Notes: generated from the letters alone by a model not told the origin. A stretch of DNA of 64,000 nucleotides from Streptomyces sp. M41(2017) (GCF_002078175.1 NZ_MWFK01000001.1:5456001-5520000); one strand, 5' to 3'; shown: positions 8,217-17,465, numbered from the stretch's first letter. Numbers and translations are program-made.

Positions 8217-8869
8217 CGTGCTGCCGGCCCGAGCATTTGTGGCGACAGCCCCGGGTGGGACCGTGGCAGAGGGTGGCACGTCACCGTGACGAGTCGTTGA
8301 GTCTGTGCGGCGTCGCGCGGTCTGTGACGTGGGATGTCACAGGCGTCAACCCGGCCCGCTGGGCCTGAGCCTGGACCGGAGAGTGTTGAGGTGCTGCGGC
8401 GTCGTGCGCGCCGCACCCAGTACGTGGCATGGAGTGGGCTTCAGGGACAAGGGCGAGCGCACGGTGGGCGGCCTTGGGTATCAGGCCCCCCAGGGATGGA
8501 GGCTCCGAACACCGTCGAAGTCCACGGCGGACACCTCCATCACCATGTCGCCGCCCGAGCCTGGTGCCGGAGGGCGCTGTCGGTCTCCCCATCTGTGGGG
8601 TGGCACGCCTGTGAGCGACGCTCGCGACGATTCTCGCCCGCCACGACGGACGACCTGTGCGTCCTCATCTCGTCCGTCGAACTGCCGCGCATGCGCGCCG
8701 GTTGCGTGCCCTCGCGGTCGGTCGGCGATTCCACGCCTCCGTCACGGCTGCGATCGGTGGCGACTTGGCGAGTGCGGCGTTCTCGGCCCGCCCGTCGTCG
8801 CCCCCGCCTGTCGAGGTTCGGCTACGGCATGGCGACCTGGTTGATGGGACACATGAAAGGAGGACACTC
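8217..8869. other. 653-base intergenic region, nothing recognised
   Basis: Frames open across this stretch have arginine/serine-rich compositions typical of non-coding readings of high-GC DNA, and no domain is recognisable. One of them leads in frame into the binding-protein gene at 8870 but lacks a ribosome binding site of its own. Confidence 0.5.
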
Positions 8870-9748
8870 ATGCACACGATCGATCTCGCCTATGTCGGGC
8901 GTGGCCCGCACGAGGAACTTGTCACGTACATCGCCGACCAACAGGACTACTACGCGGACGAAGGTGTCCACGTGGCCTTGCGCGACGGCTGCGTCTGGGA
9001 CCCGGAACGGCTGCGCCGTGGCGCTGTCATCGGGCTCGGGCGAACACTGCTCTCCCGGCTCGTCGGTGGCATCCCCTGGGTCGCGCTGAACGTCAACACT
9101 CAGCGCCCGCAGTTCTGGTTCCTTGCCCGCTTCGGCCTGAACTCCCTTGCGGATCTGGCCGGTCGACGGCTGGCGCTGCATCCGGCCCATACCGGACCCG
9201 GGTGCATCGCCCGCATCATCCTGCGTGAGGCCGGCCTCGACCCCGACCGGGATGTACACACCGTCGTCCGGTCGCCGGGCAACTACGGCATGGACCTGCG
9301 CCGGCTACGCGACGGCACGATCGACGCAGCCGTGGTCGGCGACACGATGGCCCCGGAGGCGGTGGCGGCCGAGAACGGATGGCAGGTATTGGCCTTCGCC
9401 GGAGATCACTTCCAGATTCCCACCGTGGGCGTCGCTGTCGACTCCACGTACACCCGTCCGGACGACCCGGCGGTCCAGGCCGTAGTCCGGGCTCACCGGC
9501 GAGCCCTGCGATTGATCCAGCACGAACCGGACACCATCCAGCGGTATCTCCACAGCTTCCTCGGCGGACATACGCCGAAGGAGGCCCGAGCGCACTACGA
9601 GAAGTTCATAGCCCCGCACTTCAGCACGGACGGCCAAGCCGACCTCGTGGTCGGCGACGCCGCCATCACCGCGGTCGCCGCCGAACTGGGCGTCCCCGCC
9701 ACATTCACCGCATCGGACTTCTTCCGCACCACGCAGGCTGCGGCCTAG
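8870..9748 (+). CDS. NMT1/THI5-like (SsuA-type fold) binding protein without signal peptide
   Basis: 292 aa from ATG 8870, fixed by AAAGGAGG upstream. The protein resembles periplasmic-type NMT1/THI5-like proteins: an early two-domain crossover, GLNSLADLAGRRLALHPAHT, then GTIDAAVVGDTMAPEAV and VQAVVRAHRRALRLIQ. It starts directly at the fold (MHTIDLAYVGRG), with no signal peptide or lipobox, and no ABC permease or ATPase gene lies nearby. It is therefore probably cytoplasmic: either an enzyme built on this fold (as in THI5 or phthalate decarboxylases) or a ligand sensor. Exact role unknown. Confidence 0.72.
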   Translation: MHTIDLAYVGRGPHEELVTYIADQQDYYADEGVHVALRDGCVWDPERLRRGAVIGLGRTLLSRLVGGIPWVALNVNTQRPQFWFLARFGLNSLADLAGRRLALHPAHTGPGCIARIILREAGLDPDRDVHTVVRSPGNYGMDLRRLRDGTIDAAVVGDTMAPEAVAAENGWQVLAFAGDHFQIPTVGVAVDSTYTRPDDPAVQAVVRAHRRALRLIQHEPDTIQRYLHSFLGGHTPKEARAHYEKFIAPHFSTDGQADLVVGDAAITAVAAELGVPATFTASDFFRTTQAAA

Positions 9749-9861
9749 CCACGGCCACGCCACACGCAAGTCGCCGCAGGTGGCTGGGCGGTCGTCGCCC
9801 GCAGGGTTCGGCAGGGGGCGTGTGGCGGCGCGTTTTCGGAGGAGTACAGAGAGGCCGACTT

Positions 9862-10164
9862 GTGAAAGAGTTTTTGGTAGAGGTCACCACCGCGATTCCC
9901 GAAGGGACGGATCCGGCCGAGGTGGACCGGCGTCGAGCCGCTGAGGCCGCTCGGGCCCGAGAACTCATCGCCATGGGCCACTTGGTCCGGCTCTGGCGAC
10001 CGGTGGGCGAGACGCGCAGCATCGCCCTGTGGCGCGCGATCGACGAGGCCGAACTGTACGACAAGGTTCTCAACACGCTGCCGTTGTGGCCGTGGATGAC
10101 CGGGACCGTCACCGCTGTCGAGTCCCATCCGAACGACCCGGGCAGGGCGGACGCCACGTCCTGA
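9862..10164 (+). CDS. Muconolactone delta-isomerase family protein
   Basis: 100 aa from GTG 9862, with GAGAGG upstream. It matches the short muconolactone isomerase ferredoxin-like fold: KEFLVEVTTAIPEG, RRAAEAARARELIAMGHLVR, LWRPVGETRSIALW and LPLWPWMTGTVTAVESHPND. True muconolactone isomerases act in the beta-ketoadipate pathway, but no catechol dioxygenase or cycloisomerase gene is nearby, so here it may isomerise another lactone or unsaturated acid. It is close to the usual size (about 90-100 aa). It follows the NMT1-like gene on the same strand after 113 bases. Confidence 0.8.
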   Translation: MKEFLVEVTTAIPEGTDPAEVDRRRAAEAARARELIAMGHLVRLWRPVGETRSIALWRAIDEAELYDKVLNTLPLWPWMTGTVTAVESHPNDPGRADATS

Positions 10165-10745
10165 GGACGTGTCCCGAGGTTGTCCGTCGCTCCGCTGTTC
10201 CTGCGGGCCCAGCCCCGACCGCTCCCCGGCGCGGCTGTGTGGAGGTGCGCGATCCTGTTGAGGTCGGCGCCTGGCGCAGGGCTGTCCTGGACTCCGCGAG
10301 GCCTGACCCAGATCGCCGAACCGCGCCCGTCGTGCGCCCGACATGCGGGTGAGGACACGGCCTCCTGCCGGCCCGACGCGTTGTCGCATCGGCCTGAAAT
10401 GTACTGACAAAAAGGGTAGTTGGCGGGTGCGTGGGCGGCTGGCCGGTGTACCCGGTCGATGCCGTCACGCTGTCCTCCGGGGCCCGTTCATGCCCGACCA
10501 CCCGCGCAGGCAACGTCGTTCGACGTGGCCGATGGGCTCCGTCCGGCAATTCCCCCGCTGCGCCGGTGACATGGGCCTGCGGCTCCGTCTTCCGGTCGAC
10601 TCCCGGGTTCCGGGTGATGCCAGGTACGGCCCGTGAAAGCCGATCTCCGCCCGGCAACAGCTTTCTTGACGGAAGGGCGACCCGTACTTACAGTCGTCCA
10701 CAATGCTGATCTGAGTTCGAGATAATGAACAAAGGTGGTCCCGTG
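10165..10745. other. Intergenic region upstream of the CoA-transferase block
   Basis: These 581 bases carry no supported gene. The last part holds a well-formed promoter (10666-10694). No long inverted repeat that could be an IclR or TetR operator was seen here, and the GAAACT motif is absent. Confidence 0.5.
10666..10694 (+). promoter_or_regulatory. Probable promoter of the CoA-transferase block
   Basis: TTGACG (10666-10671) and TACAGT (10689-10694) with exactly 17 bases between, close to the vegetative consensus. The predicted start near 10701 leaves a leader of about 45 bases before the ATG at 10746. Confidence 0.6.
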
Positions 10746-11936
10746 ATGGCGCAGACCAAGGCTCTCCTGGGGACGCGTGTGATCGACGCCGCCACGATGG
10801 TGGCGGGCCCGCTGGGCGCGTCGATCCTGGCGGACTTCGGTGCGGACGTCGTGAAAGTGGAGCCCATCACGGGTGACGAATCTCGAACCTTCGGACCAGG
10901 TCGCGACGGTATGAGTGGCGTGTACTCCGGCGTGAACCGGAACAAGCGGGCGATCGCACTGGACCTACGCGCCGAGGACGGGCGGGAGCTCTTTCACGAA
11001 CTGTGCGCGGGGGCCGACGTGTTGATCGAGAACATGCTGCCCGGCGTGCGGGAACGGTTCGGCCTGGATCCGGAGGCCCTTCGCAAGCGGCACCCGCACC
11101 TGATCTGCCTCAACGTGAGCGGCTACGGCGAGAGCGGGCCACTGGCCGGAAGGCCGGCGATGGATCCCGTGGCTCAGGCGCTCACCGGCCTCATGCACGC
11201 CACCGGCGACGCGGACGGCGCGGCCACCAAGGCGGGCCCGCCCATCGCGGACAGCGCGGCCGGCTACTTGATCGCCATCGCGGCCTTGGTAGCACTGCTG
11301 GCCAAGCAGCGGACCGGAGCCGGACAGGACGGTTCGGTATCTCTCGTGGGCTCGCTGTTCCATCTGCAGACACCGTGGCTGGGGCAGTACCTGCTGGCTG
11401 GGCACGTGCCGTCGCGCGTCGGCAATGCGAGCGCCTTCTACGCCCCGTACAACGCCTACCCGACGCGGGACGGCGGATCCGTGCACGTGGTGGCCTTCAA
11501 CGACCGTCACTTCACACGACTCGCGCAGGTGGTGGACAAGCGGCTCCTCGACGACGAGCGATTCGCCGAGGCGGCGGGTCGGCTGGCCCATCGGGCGGAG
11601 CTCGACGCGGCGCTGGCCCCGTGGTTCGCCGACCGCGACCGCGACGCCGTGGTCACGCTCCTCAGCGAGCAGAACATCATCTGCGCCCCGGTGCTGGCTT
11701 ACGACGAGGCCGTGGCACATCCCCAGATCCGTGCGCTCGACCTCGTGGTCGACATCGAGCACGACACCCTCGGGCCACTCCAAGTACCCGGCATCCCCGT
11801 CAAGTTGTCGGACACCCCCGGGCGTGTGGAACGGCCGCCGACATCACTGGGCGAGCACACGACCGAGCTGCTCGCGGAGCTCGGACACGACAAGCAGGAC
11901 ATCGCGCGTCTTCTCGCGGCGCGGGTCGTCCGCTGA
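10746..11936 (+). CDS. CaiB/BaiF family CoA-transferase (class III)
   Basis: 396 aa from ATG 10746 (GGTGG upstream; another ATG at 10725 is possible). Class III CoA-transferase features are clear: GTRVIDAATMVAGPLGASIL, LADFGADVVKVEP, NRNKRAIALDL and the catalytic Asp140 in GRPAMDPVAQALTG. The family moves CoA from one acyl-CoA to a free acid. Its product would feed the acyl-CoA dehydrogenase and enoyl-CoA hydratase encoded later in the island. It is the first gene after the promoter at 10666, and the LLM oxidoreductase follows 28 bases downstream. Confidence 0.9.
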   Translation: MAQTKALLGTRVIDAATMVAGPLGASILADFGADVVKVEPITGDESRTFGPGRDGMSGVYSGVNRNKRAIALDLRAEDGRELFHELCAGADVLIENMLPGVRERFGLDPEALRKRHPHLICLNVSGYGESGPLAGRPAMDPVAQALTGLMHATGDADGAATKAGPPIADSAAGYLIAIAALVALLAKQRTGAGQDGSVSLVGSLFHLQTPWLGQYLLAGHVPSRVGNASAFYAPYNAYPTRDGGSVHVVAFNDRHFTRLAQVVDKRLLDDERFAEAAGRLAHRAELDAALAPWFADRDRDAVVTLLSEQNIICAPVLAYDEAVAHPQIRALDLVVDIEHDTLGPLQVPGIPVKLSDTPGRVERPPTSLGEHTTELLAELGHDKQDIARLLAARVVR

Positions 11937-11964
11937 CCTCGAAACTCAGACGAAGGAGCATCAT

Positions 11965-12852
11965 ATGAAGGTCGGTATCAGGATCCCCGGCGCCGGACCG
12001 TGGGCGGGACCGGACGCGATCAGCGAGGTCTCCCGCTACGCGGAGAAGATCGGCTTCGACTCGCTGTGGATGACCGATCACGTGGCGCTGCCCACGAAGG
12101 TGGAGACCCCCTATCCGTACACGACGGACGGCAAGTTCCTCTGGTCGCCCGAGACCCCGTACCTGGACTGCCTGACGGCCCTGACCTGGGCAGCGGCGGC
12201 TACGGAGACAGTCGAACTCGGTACATCCTGTCTGATCCTCCCCTGGCGGCCGCTGGTACCGACGTCGAAGACGCTCGTGAGCATCGACGTCCTGTCCAAG
12301 GGTCGGCTGTCCGTCGCCATCGGCGTCGGGTGGATGAAGGAACAGTTCGCGGCCCTGGGCGCGCCCTTCAAGGACCGGGGGCGCCGGGTGACCGAGATGG
12401 TCAACGCGATGCGGCAGATGTGGGCCGACGACGAGGTGGACTTCGACGGCGAGTTCTACAACCTGCACGACTTCAAGATGTATCCGAAGCCCGTGCGCGG
12501 CACGATCCCCATCTGGTTCGCCGGCTACAGCGAGGCGTCACTGCGCCGCATAGCCGCCATCGGCGACGGCTGGCATCCGCTGGCGGTCGGCCCCGAGGAA
12601 TACGCCGGCCACCTCGCCACCCTCCGCAGGTACGTCGAGGAGGCAGGCCGTGACATGGGCGAGATCACGCTGACGGCGAGGCCGCTGCGCAAGGCCCCCT
12701 ACAACGCCGAAACCATCGAGGCGTACGGCGACCTCGGCGTCACCCACTTCATCTGCGACACATCCTTCGAGCACGCAACGCTCGACTCCGCGATGGAGGA
12801 ACTCCAGGCGCTCGCCGAGGACGTCCTGCCGACCGCCCACCGCCTTCCCTGA
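11965..12852 (+). CDS. LLM-class F420-dependent oxidoreductase (first of two)
   Basis: 295 aa from ATG 11965 with GAAGGAG upstream. Luciferase-like TIM-barrel signatures: GIRIPGAGPWAGPDAIS, YAEKIGFDSLWMTDHVALP, LTWAAAATETVELGTSCLIL, GRLSVAIGVGWMKEQFAALG and WADDEVDFDGEFYNLHD. This resembles the F420-dependent (rather than FMN-dependent) subfamily, which moves hydride between F420 and an alcohol, imine or activated double bond. The NADPH:F420 reductase and fbiC/fbiD in the same island support F420 as cofactor. The substrate is not predictable. Confidence 0.88.
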   Translation: MKVGIRIPGAGPWAGPDAISEVSRYAEKIGFDSLWMTDHVALPTKVETPYPYTTDGKFLWSPETPYLDCLTALTWAAAATETVELGTSCLILPWRPLVPTSKTLVSIDVLSKGRLSVAIGVGWMKEQFAALGAPFKDRGRRVTEMVNAMRQMWADDEVDFDGEFYNLHDFKMYPKPVRGTIPIWFAGYSEASLRRIAAIGDGWHPLAVGPEEYAGHLATLRRYVEEAGRDMGEITLTARPLRKAPYNAETIEAYGDLGVTHFICDTSFEHATLDSAMEELQALAEDVLPTAHRLP

Positions 12853-12875
12853 CCCCCGAGCGAAGGAGACCGACC

Positions 12876-14330
12876 GTGCGTGCTCTGACCTCCCATGTCC
12901 CGCTGGTCATCGGCGACCAGCTTGCCCCGGCCTCGACAGGGGCGACCTTCGACAGCGTCAACCCGGCCGACGGCACCGTCATCGCGACGGTCGCCGAAGC
13001 CACGGCGGACGACGTCGCCCGTGCCGTCGAGGCCGCGCGCGCCGGCGCCACGGTGTGGCAGCGGATGCGACCGTCCCAACGAACGCGCCTGATGCTGCGC
13101 TACGCGGCGCTCATCGAGGCGAACAAGGAAGAACTCGCCGAGCTGCAGACCCGCGACATGGGCAAACCCATCCGCGAGTCACTCTCGATCGATCTGCCCA
13201 TCATGGTCGAAACCCTCGAGTACTTCGCCGGCCTGGTGACGAAGATCGAAGGACGGACCACTCAGGCGCCCGGGCGGTTCCTCAACTACACCGTGCGCGA
13301 GCCGATCGGTGTGGTCGGCGCCATCACCCCGTGGAACTTCCCTGCCGTACAGACCATCTGGAAGATCGCGCCCGCCCTGGCCATGGGCAACGCCATCGTC
13401 CTCAAGCCGGCCCAACTGGCCCCGCTGGTACCGGTCGCGCTGGGTGAGCTGGCGCTGGAGGCGGGAATCCCCGCCGGGGTGGTCAACGTCCTGCCCGGCC
13501 GGGGCTCGGTCGCCGGGAACGCGCTCGTCCGCAACGCGCACGTCGGCAAGATCACCTTCACCGGATCCACCGAGGTGGGCCAGGAGATAGGCCGGATGGC
13601 CGCCGACCGGCTCATCACCACCTCGCTCGAACTCGGCGGGAAGTCCGCCCTGGTCGCGTTCTCCGACGCTTCCCCGAAGACGATCGCCGACGTGGCCTTC
13701 ACGGCCATGTACGGCAACCAGGGCGAGACCTGCACCGCTCCCAGCCGACTGCTGGTCGAACGGCCGATCTACGACGAGGTCGTCGAGTTGGTCAAGGCCC
13801 GGGTGGAGGCCGCCAAGATCGGTGACCCGCTCGACCCGGAGACCGAAATCGGCCCCCTCATCAACGCGGTGCAGCGCGACTCGGTCCACTCCTACGTCCT
13901 CTCCGGCGTGGAAGAAGGCGCGGTCCTGCTGGCCGGAAGCACGAAAACACCGCAGGACCGTCCCGGTCAGGGGTTCTTCTACCGGCCCGCGTTGTTCGGT
14001 GACGTCACCGCGGACATGCGGATAGCGCGCGAGGAGATCTTCGGACCCGTACTCGGCGTGCTGCCCTTCGAAGGCGAGAAGCAGGCGCTGGCCCTGGCGA
14101 ACGACACCATCTATGGCCTCGCCGCCGGTGTCTTCACCCGCGACGTGGGCCGGGCACTGCGCTTCGCCGGGACTCTGGACGCCGGGAACGTATGGATCAA
14201 CAGCTGGGGCGTACTCAACCCCGCCTCGCCGTACCGAGGGTTTCGGCACAGCGGCCACGGAAGCGACCTCGGTCAGAGCGCGATCGAGAGTTTCACGAAG
14301 GAGAAGAGCATATGGGCGCGGCTGGACTAG
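12876..14330 (+). CDS. NAD(P)+-dependent aldehyde dehydrogenase
   Basis: 484 aa from GTG 12876 (GAAGGAG upstream), the normal size for the family. Key features: GAITPWNFPAVQTIWKIAPA, GNAIVLKPAQ, GSTEVGQEIGR, general base Glu252 in LELGGKS and catalytic Cys286 in NQGETCTAP. It oxidises an aldehyde to the carboxylic acid, which the acyl-CoA synthetase encoded next could activate. The two genes overlap by 19 bases, so coupled translation and joint action are likely. Confidence 0.93.
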   Translation: MRALTSHVPLVIGDQLAPASTGATFDSVNPADGTVIATVAEATADDVARAVEAARAGATVWQRMRPSQRTRLMLRYAALIEANKEELAELQTRDMGKPIRESLSIDLPIMVETLEYFAGLVTKIEGRTTQAPGRFLNYTVREPIGVVGAITPWNFPAVQTIWKIAPALAMGNAIVLKPAQLAPLVPVALGELALEAGIPAGVVNVLPGRGSVAGNALVRNAHVGKITFTGSTEVGQEIGRMAADRLITTSLELGGKSALVAFSDASPKTIADVAFTAMYGNQGETCTAPSRLLVERPIYDEVVELVKARVEAAKIGDPLDPETEIGPLINAVQRDSVHSYVLSGVEEGAVLLAGSTKTPQDRPGQGFFYRPALFGDVTADMRIAREEIFGPVLGVLPFEGEKQALALANDTIYGLAAGVFTRDVGRALRFAGTLDAGNVWINSWGVLNPASPYRGFRHSGHGSDLGQSAIESFTKEKSIWARLD

Positions 14331-15943
14331 CGCCGGACGGCGCCGACGGGCCGGTGGTGTCCCGGCTGCGCGCACTGCGAGGGGTCACTCACTGGAGGCC
14401 GGCGCCGGACTACTCGATCACCCAGGACGCGCTCTTCGGCCACGATCCGAGTGCGGTGGCCCTGCTCACCGTCGGACCGCACGCGCCGACCGAGATCACC
14501 TTCGGCGAGGTCCAACGTGCGGCGCTGCGCATTGCCGGCGTCCTGCAGGCACGTGGCGTGGACCCGGGTGACCGCGTCGCCATGTATCTCGAACCCTCAC
14601 CCACCGCTGCGCAGACGGTCTTCGGCGTGCTGGCCGCGGGGGCCGTACTGGTTCCGGTTCCCCGGCTCATGGCCGGCGCGTCCGTGGCTCATCGCCTGGG
14701 CGACTCGGGGGCGAAGGTCCTTGTCACGGACGGGCCGGGGCTCGACCGCCTGATGTCGACCGGATGCGTGATCGAGGACCGTATCGTCCTGAGGGTCGAC
14801 GACGCCGACGGACAGCTCGTCGCCGAGCAGTCCGGCGAGCCGCACCGCGAGGCCCCCCATGCCGGTGGACCGACGCAGCCGGCACTCCTGATGTACACCT
14901 CCGGGACCAGTGGTCCACCCAAGGGAATCGTCCACGGCCACCAAGTCCTGCTCGGCCATGCCGGTGTGGACTGCGCCTTCGAGCTCTTCGAGCCGGGCGA
15001 CGTCTACTACGGGACGGCCGACTGGGGGTGGATCGGCGGGCTCATGCTGGGGCTGCTCGTACCCTGGTCGTTCGGTGTTCCGGTGGTCGCGCAGCGGCAG
15101 CAGCGTTTCGACCCGGACGCGGCGCTCGACCTCTTCGCCCGGTGCGGCGTCACCACCGCGTTCCTCCCGCCGTCGGTCCTGCGCCTGTTCCAGGCGAACG
15201 GCCGGGCGCCGGAACGCAGACTGCGGGCCGTCGTCACCGGTGGCGAGCAGGCAGGCCGCTCCGAGATGGCGTGGGCTCGGCTGCACCTGGCCCAGGCCGT
15301 CAACAAGGCGTACGGGCAGACCGAGGCGAACGCGCTCATCGGTGACGCTGCCGTCCTGGGCTCCGTCGACGACGACACGATGGGAACGGCCTACCCGGGG
15401 CACCGCATCGCCCTCCTCGGCGAGGACGGCCAGGAGGTGGGTCGCGGCGAGGTCGGCGAGATCGCCGTGGGGCTCCCCGATCCCGTTGCCCTGCTCGGGG
15501 TGTGGGACGCGGAGTCGGCACGTGCGGTACCGCCGGATGGCACGTGGCACCGCACGGGAGATCTGGCCCGGCGGGCACACACGCGGCGGTTCGAGTACCT
15601 CGGTCGCGTGGACGACGTCATCAAGAGCCGCGGCTACCGGATCGGGCCGGCGGAGATCGAGGACGCTCTGGTGAAACACCCGCGCGTTCTGGAGGCCGCG
15701 GCGGTGGGCATACCCGACGACAAGATCGGCCAGCACATCAAGGTGTTCCTCAGGCTCAGCGAGAGCAAGGGCGACGGTGAGAGCGGCGGGCTCGACGACC
15801 CGCTCCGCGCGCAGCTGGGCGAACTGGTGGCCACCTCGGTCGGCCCGCATGCCAGACCTCGGCAGTTCGAGGTGGTAACGGCCCTGCCGAGGAACGAAAC
15901 CGGAAAGCTCCTCAGGCGCCGGCTCACCTCACACAGCCACTGA
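14312..15943 (+). CDS. AMP-forming acyl-CoA synthetase
   Basis: 543 aa from ATG 14312 (GAAGGAG upstream), inside the end of the aldehyde dehydrogenase gene. ANL superfamily motifs: the phosphate loop MYTSGTSGPPKGIVHGH, the aromatic motif KAYGQTEANALIG, the hinge TGDLARR and EYLGRVDDVIKSRGYRIGPA, and the C-terminal catalytic Lys in LPRNETGKLLRRRL. It resembles acetyl/medium-chain acyl-CoA synthetases. It would convert the acid made by the preceding aldehyde dehydrogenase to its CoA ester. Chain-length or ring specificity cannot be read. Confidence 0.92.
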   Translation: MGAAGLAPDGADGPVVSRLRALRGVTHWRPAPDYSITQDALFGHDPSAVALLTVGPHAPTEITFGEVQRAALRIAGVLQARGVDPGDRVAMYLEPSPTAAQTVFGVLAAGAVLVPVPRLMAGASVAHRLGDSGAKVLVTDGPGLDRLMSTGCVIEDRIVLRVDDADGQLVAEQSGEPHREAPHAGGPTQPALLMYTSGTSGPPKGIVHGHQVLLGHAGVDCAFELFEPGDVYYGTADWGWIGGLMLGLLVPWSFGVPVVAQRQQRFDPDAALDLFARCGVTTAFLPPSVLRLFQANGRAPERRLRAVVTGGEQAGRSEMAWARLHLAQAVNKAYGQTEANALIGDAAVLGSVDDDTMGTAYPGHRIALLGEDGQEVGRGEVGEIAVGLPDPVALLGVWDAESARAVPPDGTWHRTGDLARRAHTRRFEYLGRVDDVIKSRGYRIGPAEIEDALVKHPRVLEAAAVGIPDDKIGQHIKVFLRLSESKGDGESGGLDDPLRAQLGELVATSVGPHARPRQFEVVTALPRNETGKLLRRRLTSHSH

Positions 15944-16132
15944 CGCGGAGCGACGCCCCTCGACGGAGGGCCGCGCGCAGGCCCAGGGCTCAGGAATCTG
16001 CTGTTGATATCCGCCCTCACGAGAAGGCGCCCCCACCGAAGCCCCCCTGTCGTACCCGCCCATGCCGCCCGAACGTGGACGGCCGCACCCGGGCCCGCGA
16101 CGACCAAGAACGTACGGATGGAAGGAAGCGTC

Positions 16133-16606
16133 ATGCGCAAGTTCTGGCATGTGGGAATCAACGTCACCGACATGGACCGGTCGATCGAGTTCTACCAGCA
16201 CGTCGGCTTCGAGGTCGTGCAGGACAAGGCGGTCGACGACGTCAATCTGGCCCGGGCCTTCATGATCGAGGAGGGCAGCAAACTGCGCTTCGCGCACATG
16301 CGGCTCAACAACTCACCCGATGAGGCGATGCTGGACATCATCGAGTGGCGCGACGTCCCGGCGACGCGTGAGCGGTCCATCGCCGACACCGTCAACCCCG
16401 GCCTGTGCCGGTTCTCGATCCTGACCGACGACATACAGGGCGAGTACGACCGGCTGAGCGCCGCCGGTGTCGAGTTCCTGCACACGCCGCAGACCGTCAT
16501 GGGTCCGGACGGTGTGAACGGCTGGCGGATTCTCTTCGCGGTCGACCCCGACGGCACGCTCTTCCACTTCGTCGAGCTGGTGGGGGACGCCGCCGCTCAC
16601 GCGTGA
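16133..16606 (+). CDS. VOC (glyoxalase/dioxygenase fold) family protein
   Basis: 157 aa from ATG 16133 (GAAGGAAG upstream; an in-frame ATG at 16118 is also possible). Two paired beta-alpha-beta-beta-beta modules are visible: HVGINVTDMDRSIEFYQHVG with FEVV, then RFSILTDDIQGEYDRLSAAG and FAVDPDGTLFHFVELV. Likely metal ligands are His6 (KFWHVG), the Glu of IIEW, and the late FVELV Glu, the usual VOC spacing. The family covers isomerases, epimerases, dioxygenases and binding proteins, so the reaction is open. It is the last gene before the long hairpin at 16625-16680. Confidence 0.85.
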   Translation: MRKFWHVGINVTDMDRSIEFYQHVGFEVVQDKAVDDVNLARAFMIEEGSKLRFAHMRLNNSPDEAMLDIIEWRDVPATRERSIADTVNPGLCRFSILTDDIQGEYDRLSAAGVEFLHTPQTVMGPDGVNGWRILFAVDPDGTLFHFVELVGDAAAHA

Positions 16607-16624
16607 GGCGCCTTCGAACGGAAC

Positions 16625-16680
16625 GCGGGAGAGGCCGTCACCGTCGACAGCGGCGGACGGTGACGGCCGATCTCTCCCGC
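16625..16680 (+). terminator. Long hairpin terminator within the island
   Basis: GGCCGTCACCGTC (16633-16645) pairs perfectly with GACGGTGACGGCC (16656-16668) around a 10-base loop. A further 8 bases outside (GCGGGAGA with TCTCCCGC) pair across a small 4-base bulge, giving a 21-bp stem. It follows the VOC stop by 18 bases and divides the island into two transcription units. Confidence 0.75.
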
Positions 16681-16796
16681 AGCGGCGCTGACGAAGCCGC
16701 CGGCTGACCCTTCTGATCCCAAGTGCCCTGGCGTAGTCGCGCCGGGCCGATTGCCCGGTGACCGGCTGACGGCACCCTTCGAAAGGAACACCGACC

Positions 16797-17465
16797 GTGG
16801 GTAGACACACCATCGCTGTGGTGGGAGGAACCGGCCCGCAGGGCAAGGGCCTTGCCCTGCACTTCGCCCGGGCGGGCCGCGAAGTCGTCATCGGATCGCG
16901 CTCCGCCGAGCGCGCCGAAGAAGCCGCACAGGAGATCCGGCGCCGTATCGGGCCTGGGGAGCACGTACGAGGCCTCAGCAACGCGGCTGCCGTCCGAACG
17001 GCCGGGGTGGTCGTGCTCGCGGTGCCGTGGGACGGTCACGAGCAGCTCGTGCGTGACCTCGCCCCGTACCTCGCCGGGAAGCTGGTGATCAGCTGCGTCA
17101 ACCCGCTGGGTTTCGACAAGCGCGGCGCCTACGGGCTGGACGTCGAGGAGGGCAGCGCCGCGGAACAGACGCAGCAACTCGTCCCCGACGCAGTCGTCGT
17201 CGGCGCGTTCCACCACCTCTCCGCTGTGTCGCTGTGGGATGCGCAAGGGCCCCTGGAGCATGAGGACGTCCTGGTGGTCGGCGACGACCGGGACGCGAAG
17301 GAGCAGGTCGCCGCTCTCGCCGCGACGATCACTGGGCGACCCGGTGTCGACGGGGGTGCGCTGCGCCTGGCACGCCAACTGGAGCCGCTCACTGCCGTAC
17401 TCATCGGCATCAACCGCCGCTACAAGACGCGCTCCGGCGTCTCGATCTCGGGAATCCCCGCGTGA
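16797..17465 (+). CDS. npdG: NADPH-dependent F420 reductase
   Basis: 222 aa from GTG 16797 (GAAAGGAA upstream). The N-terminal Rossmann motif VVGGTGPQGKGLALHFARAG is followed by EVVIGSRSAERAEEAA (the Ser-Arg favours NADPH), VVVLAVPWDGHEQLV, CVNPLGFDKRGAYG and GAFHHLSAVSLW, all characteristic of NADPH:F420 oxidoreductase. It interconverts NADPH and F420H2 and so supplies or drains reduced F420 for the two LLM enzymes. Its stop overlaps the next start by 4 bases. Confidence 0.9.
   Translation: MGRHTIAVVGGTGPQGKGLALHFARAGREVVIGSRSAERAEEAAQEIRRRIGPGEHVRGLSNAAAVRTAGVVVLAVPWDGHEQLVRDLAPYLAGKLVISCVNPLGFDKRGAYGLDVEEGSAAEQTQQLVPDAVVVGAFHHLSAVSLWDAQGPLEHEDVLVVGDDRDAKEQVAALAATITGRPGVDGGALRLARQLEPLTAVLIGINRRYKTRSGVSISGIPA

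Noticed and set aside
8305..8844. Plus-strand frames in the 8.2-8.9 kb gap
   Set aside because: No ribosome binding site, no domain, and Arg/Ser-rich composition.
10746..16606. Interpretation as a polyketide or siderophore biosynthesis cluster
   Set aside because: The acyl-CoA synthetase, CoA-transferase, dehydrogenases and crotonase are catabolic types; no carrier protein, ketosynthase or NRPS domain is present.
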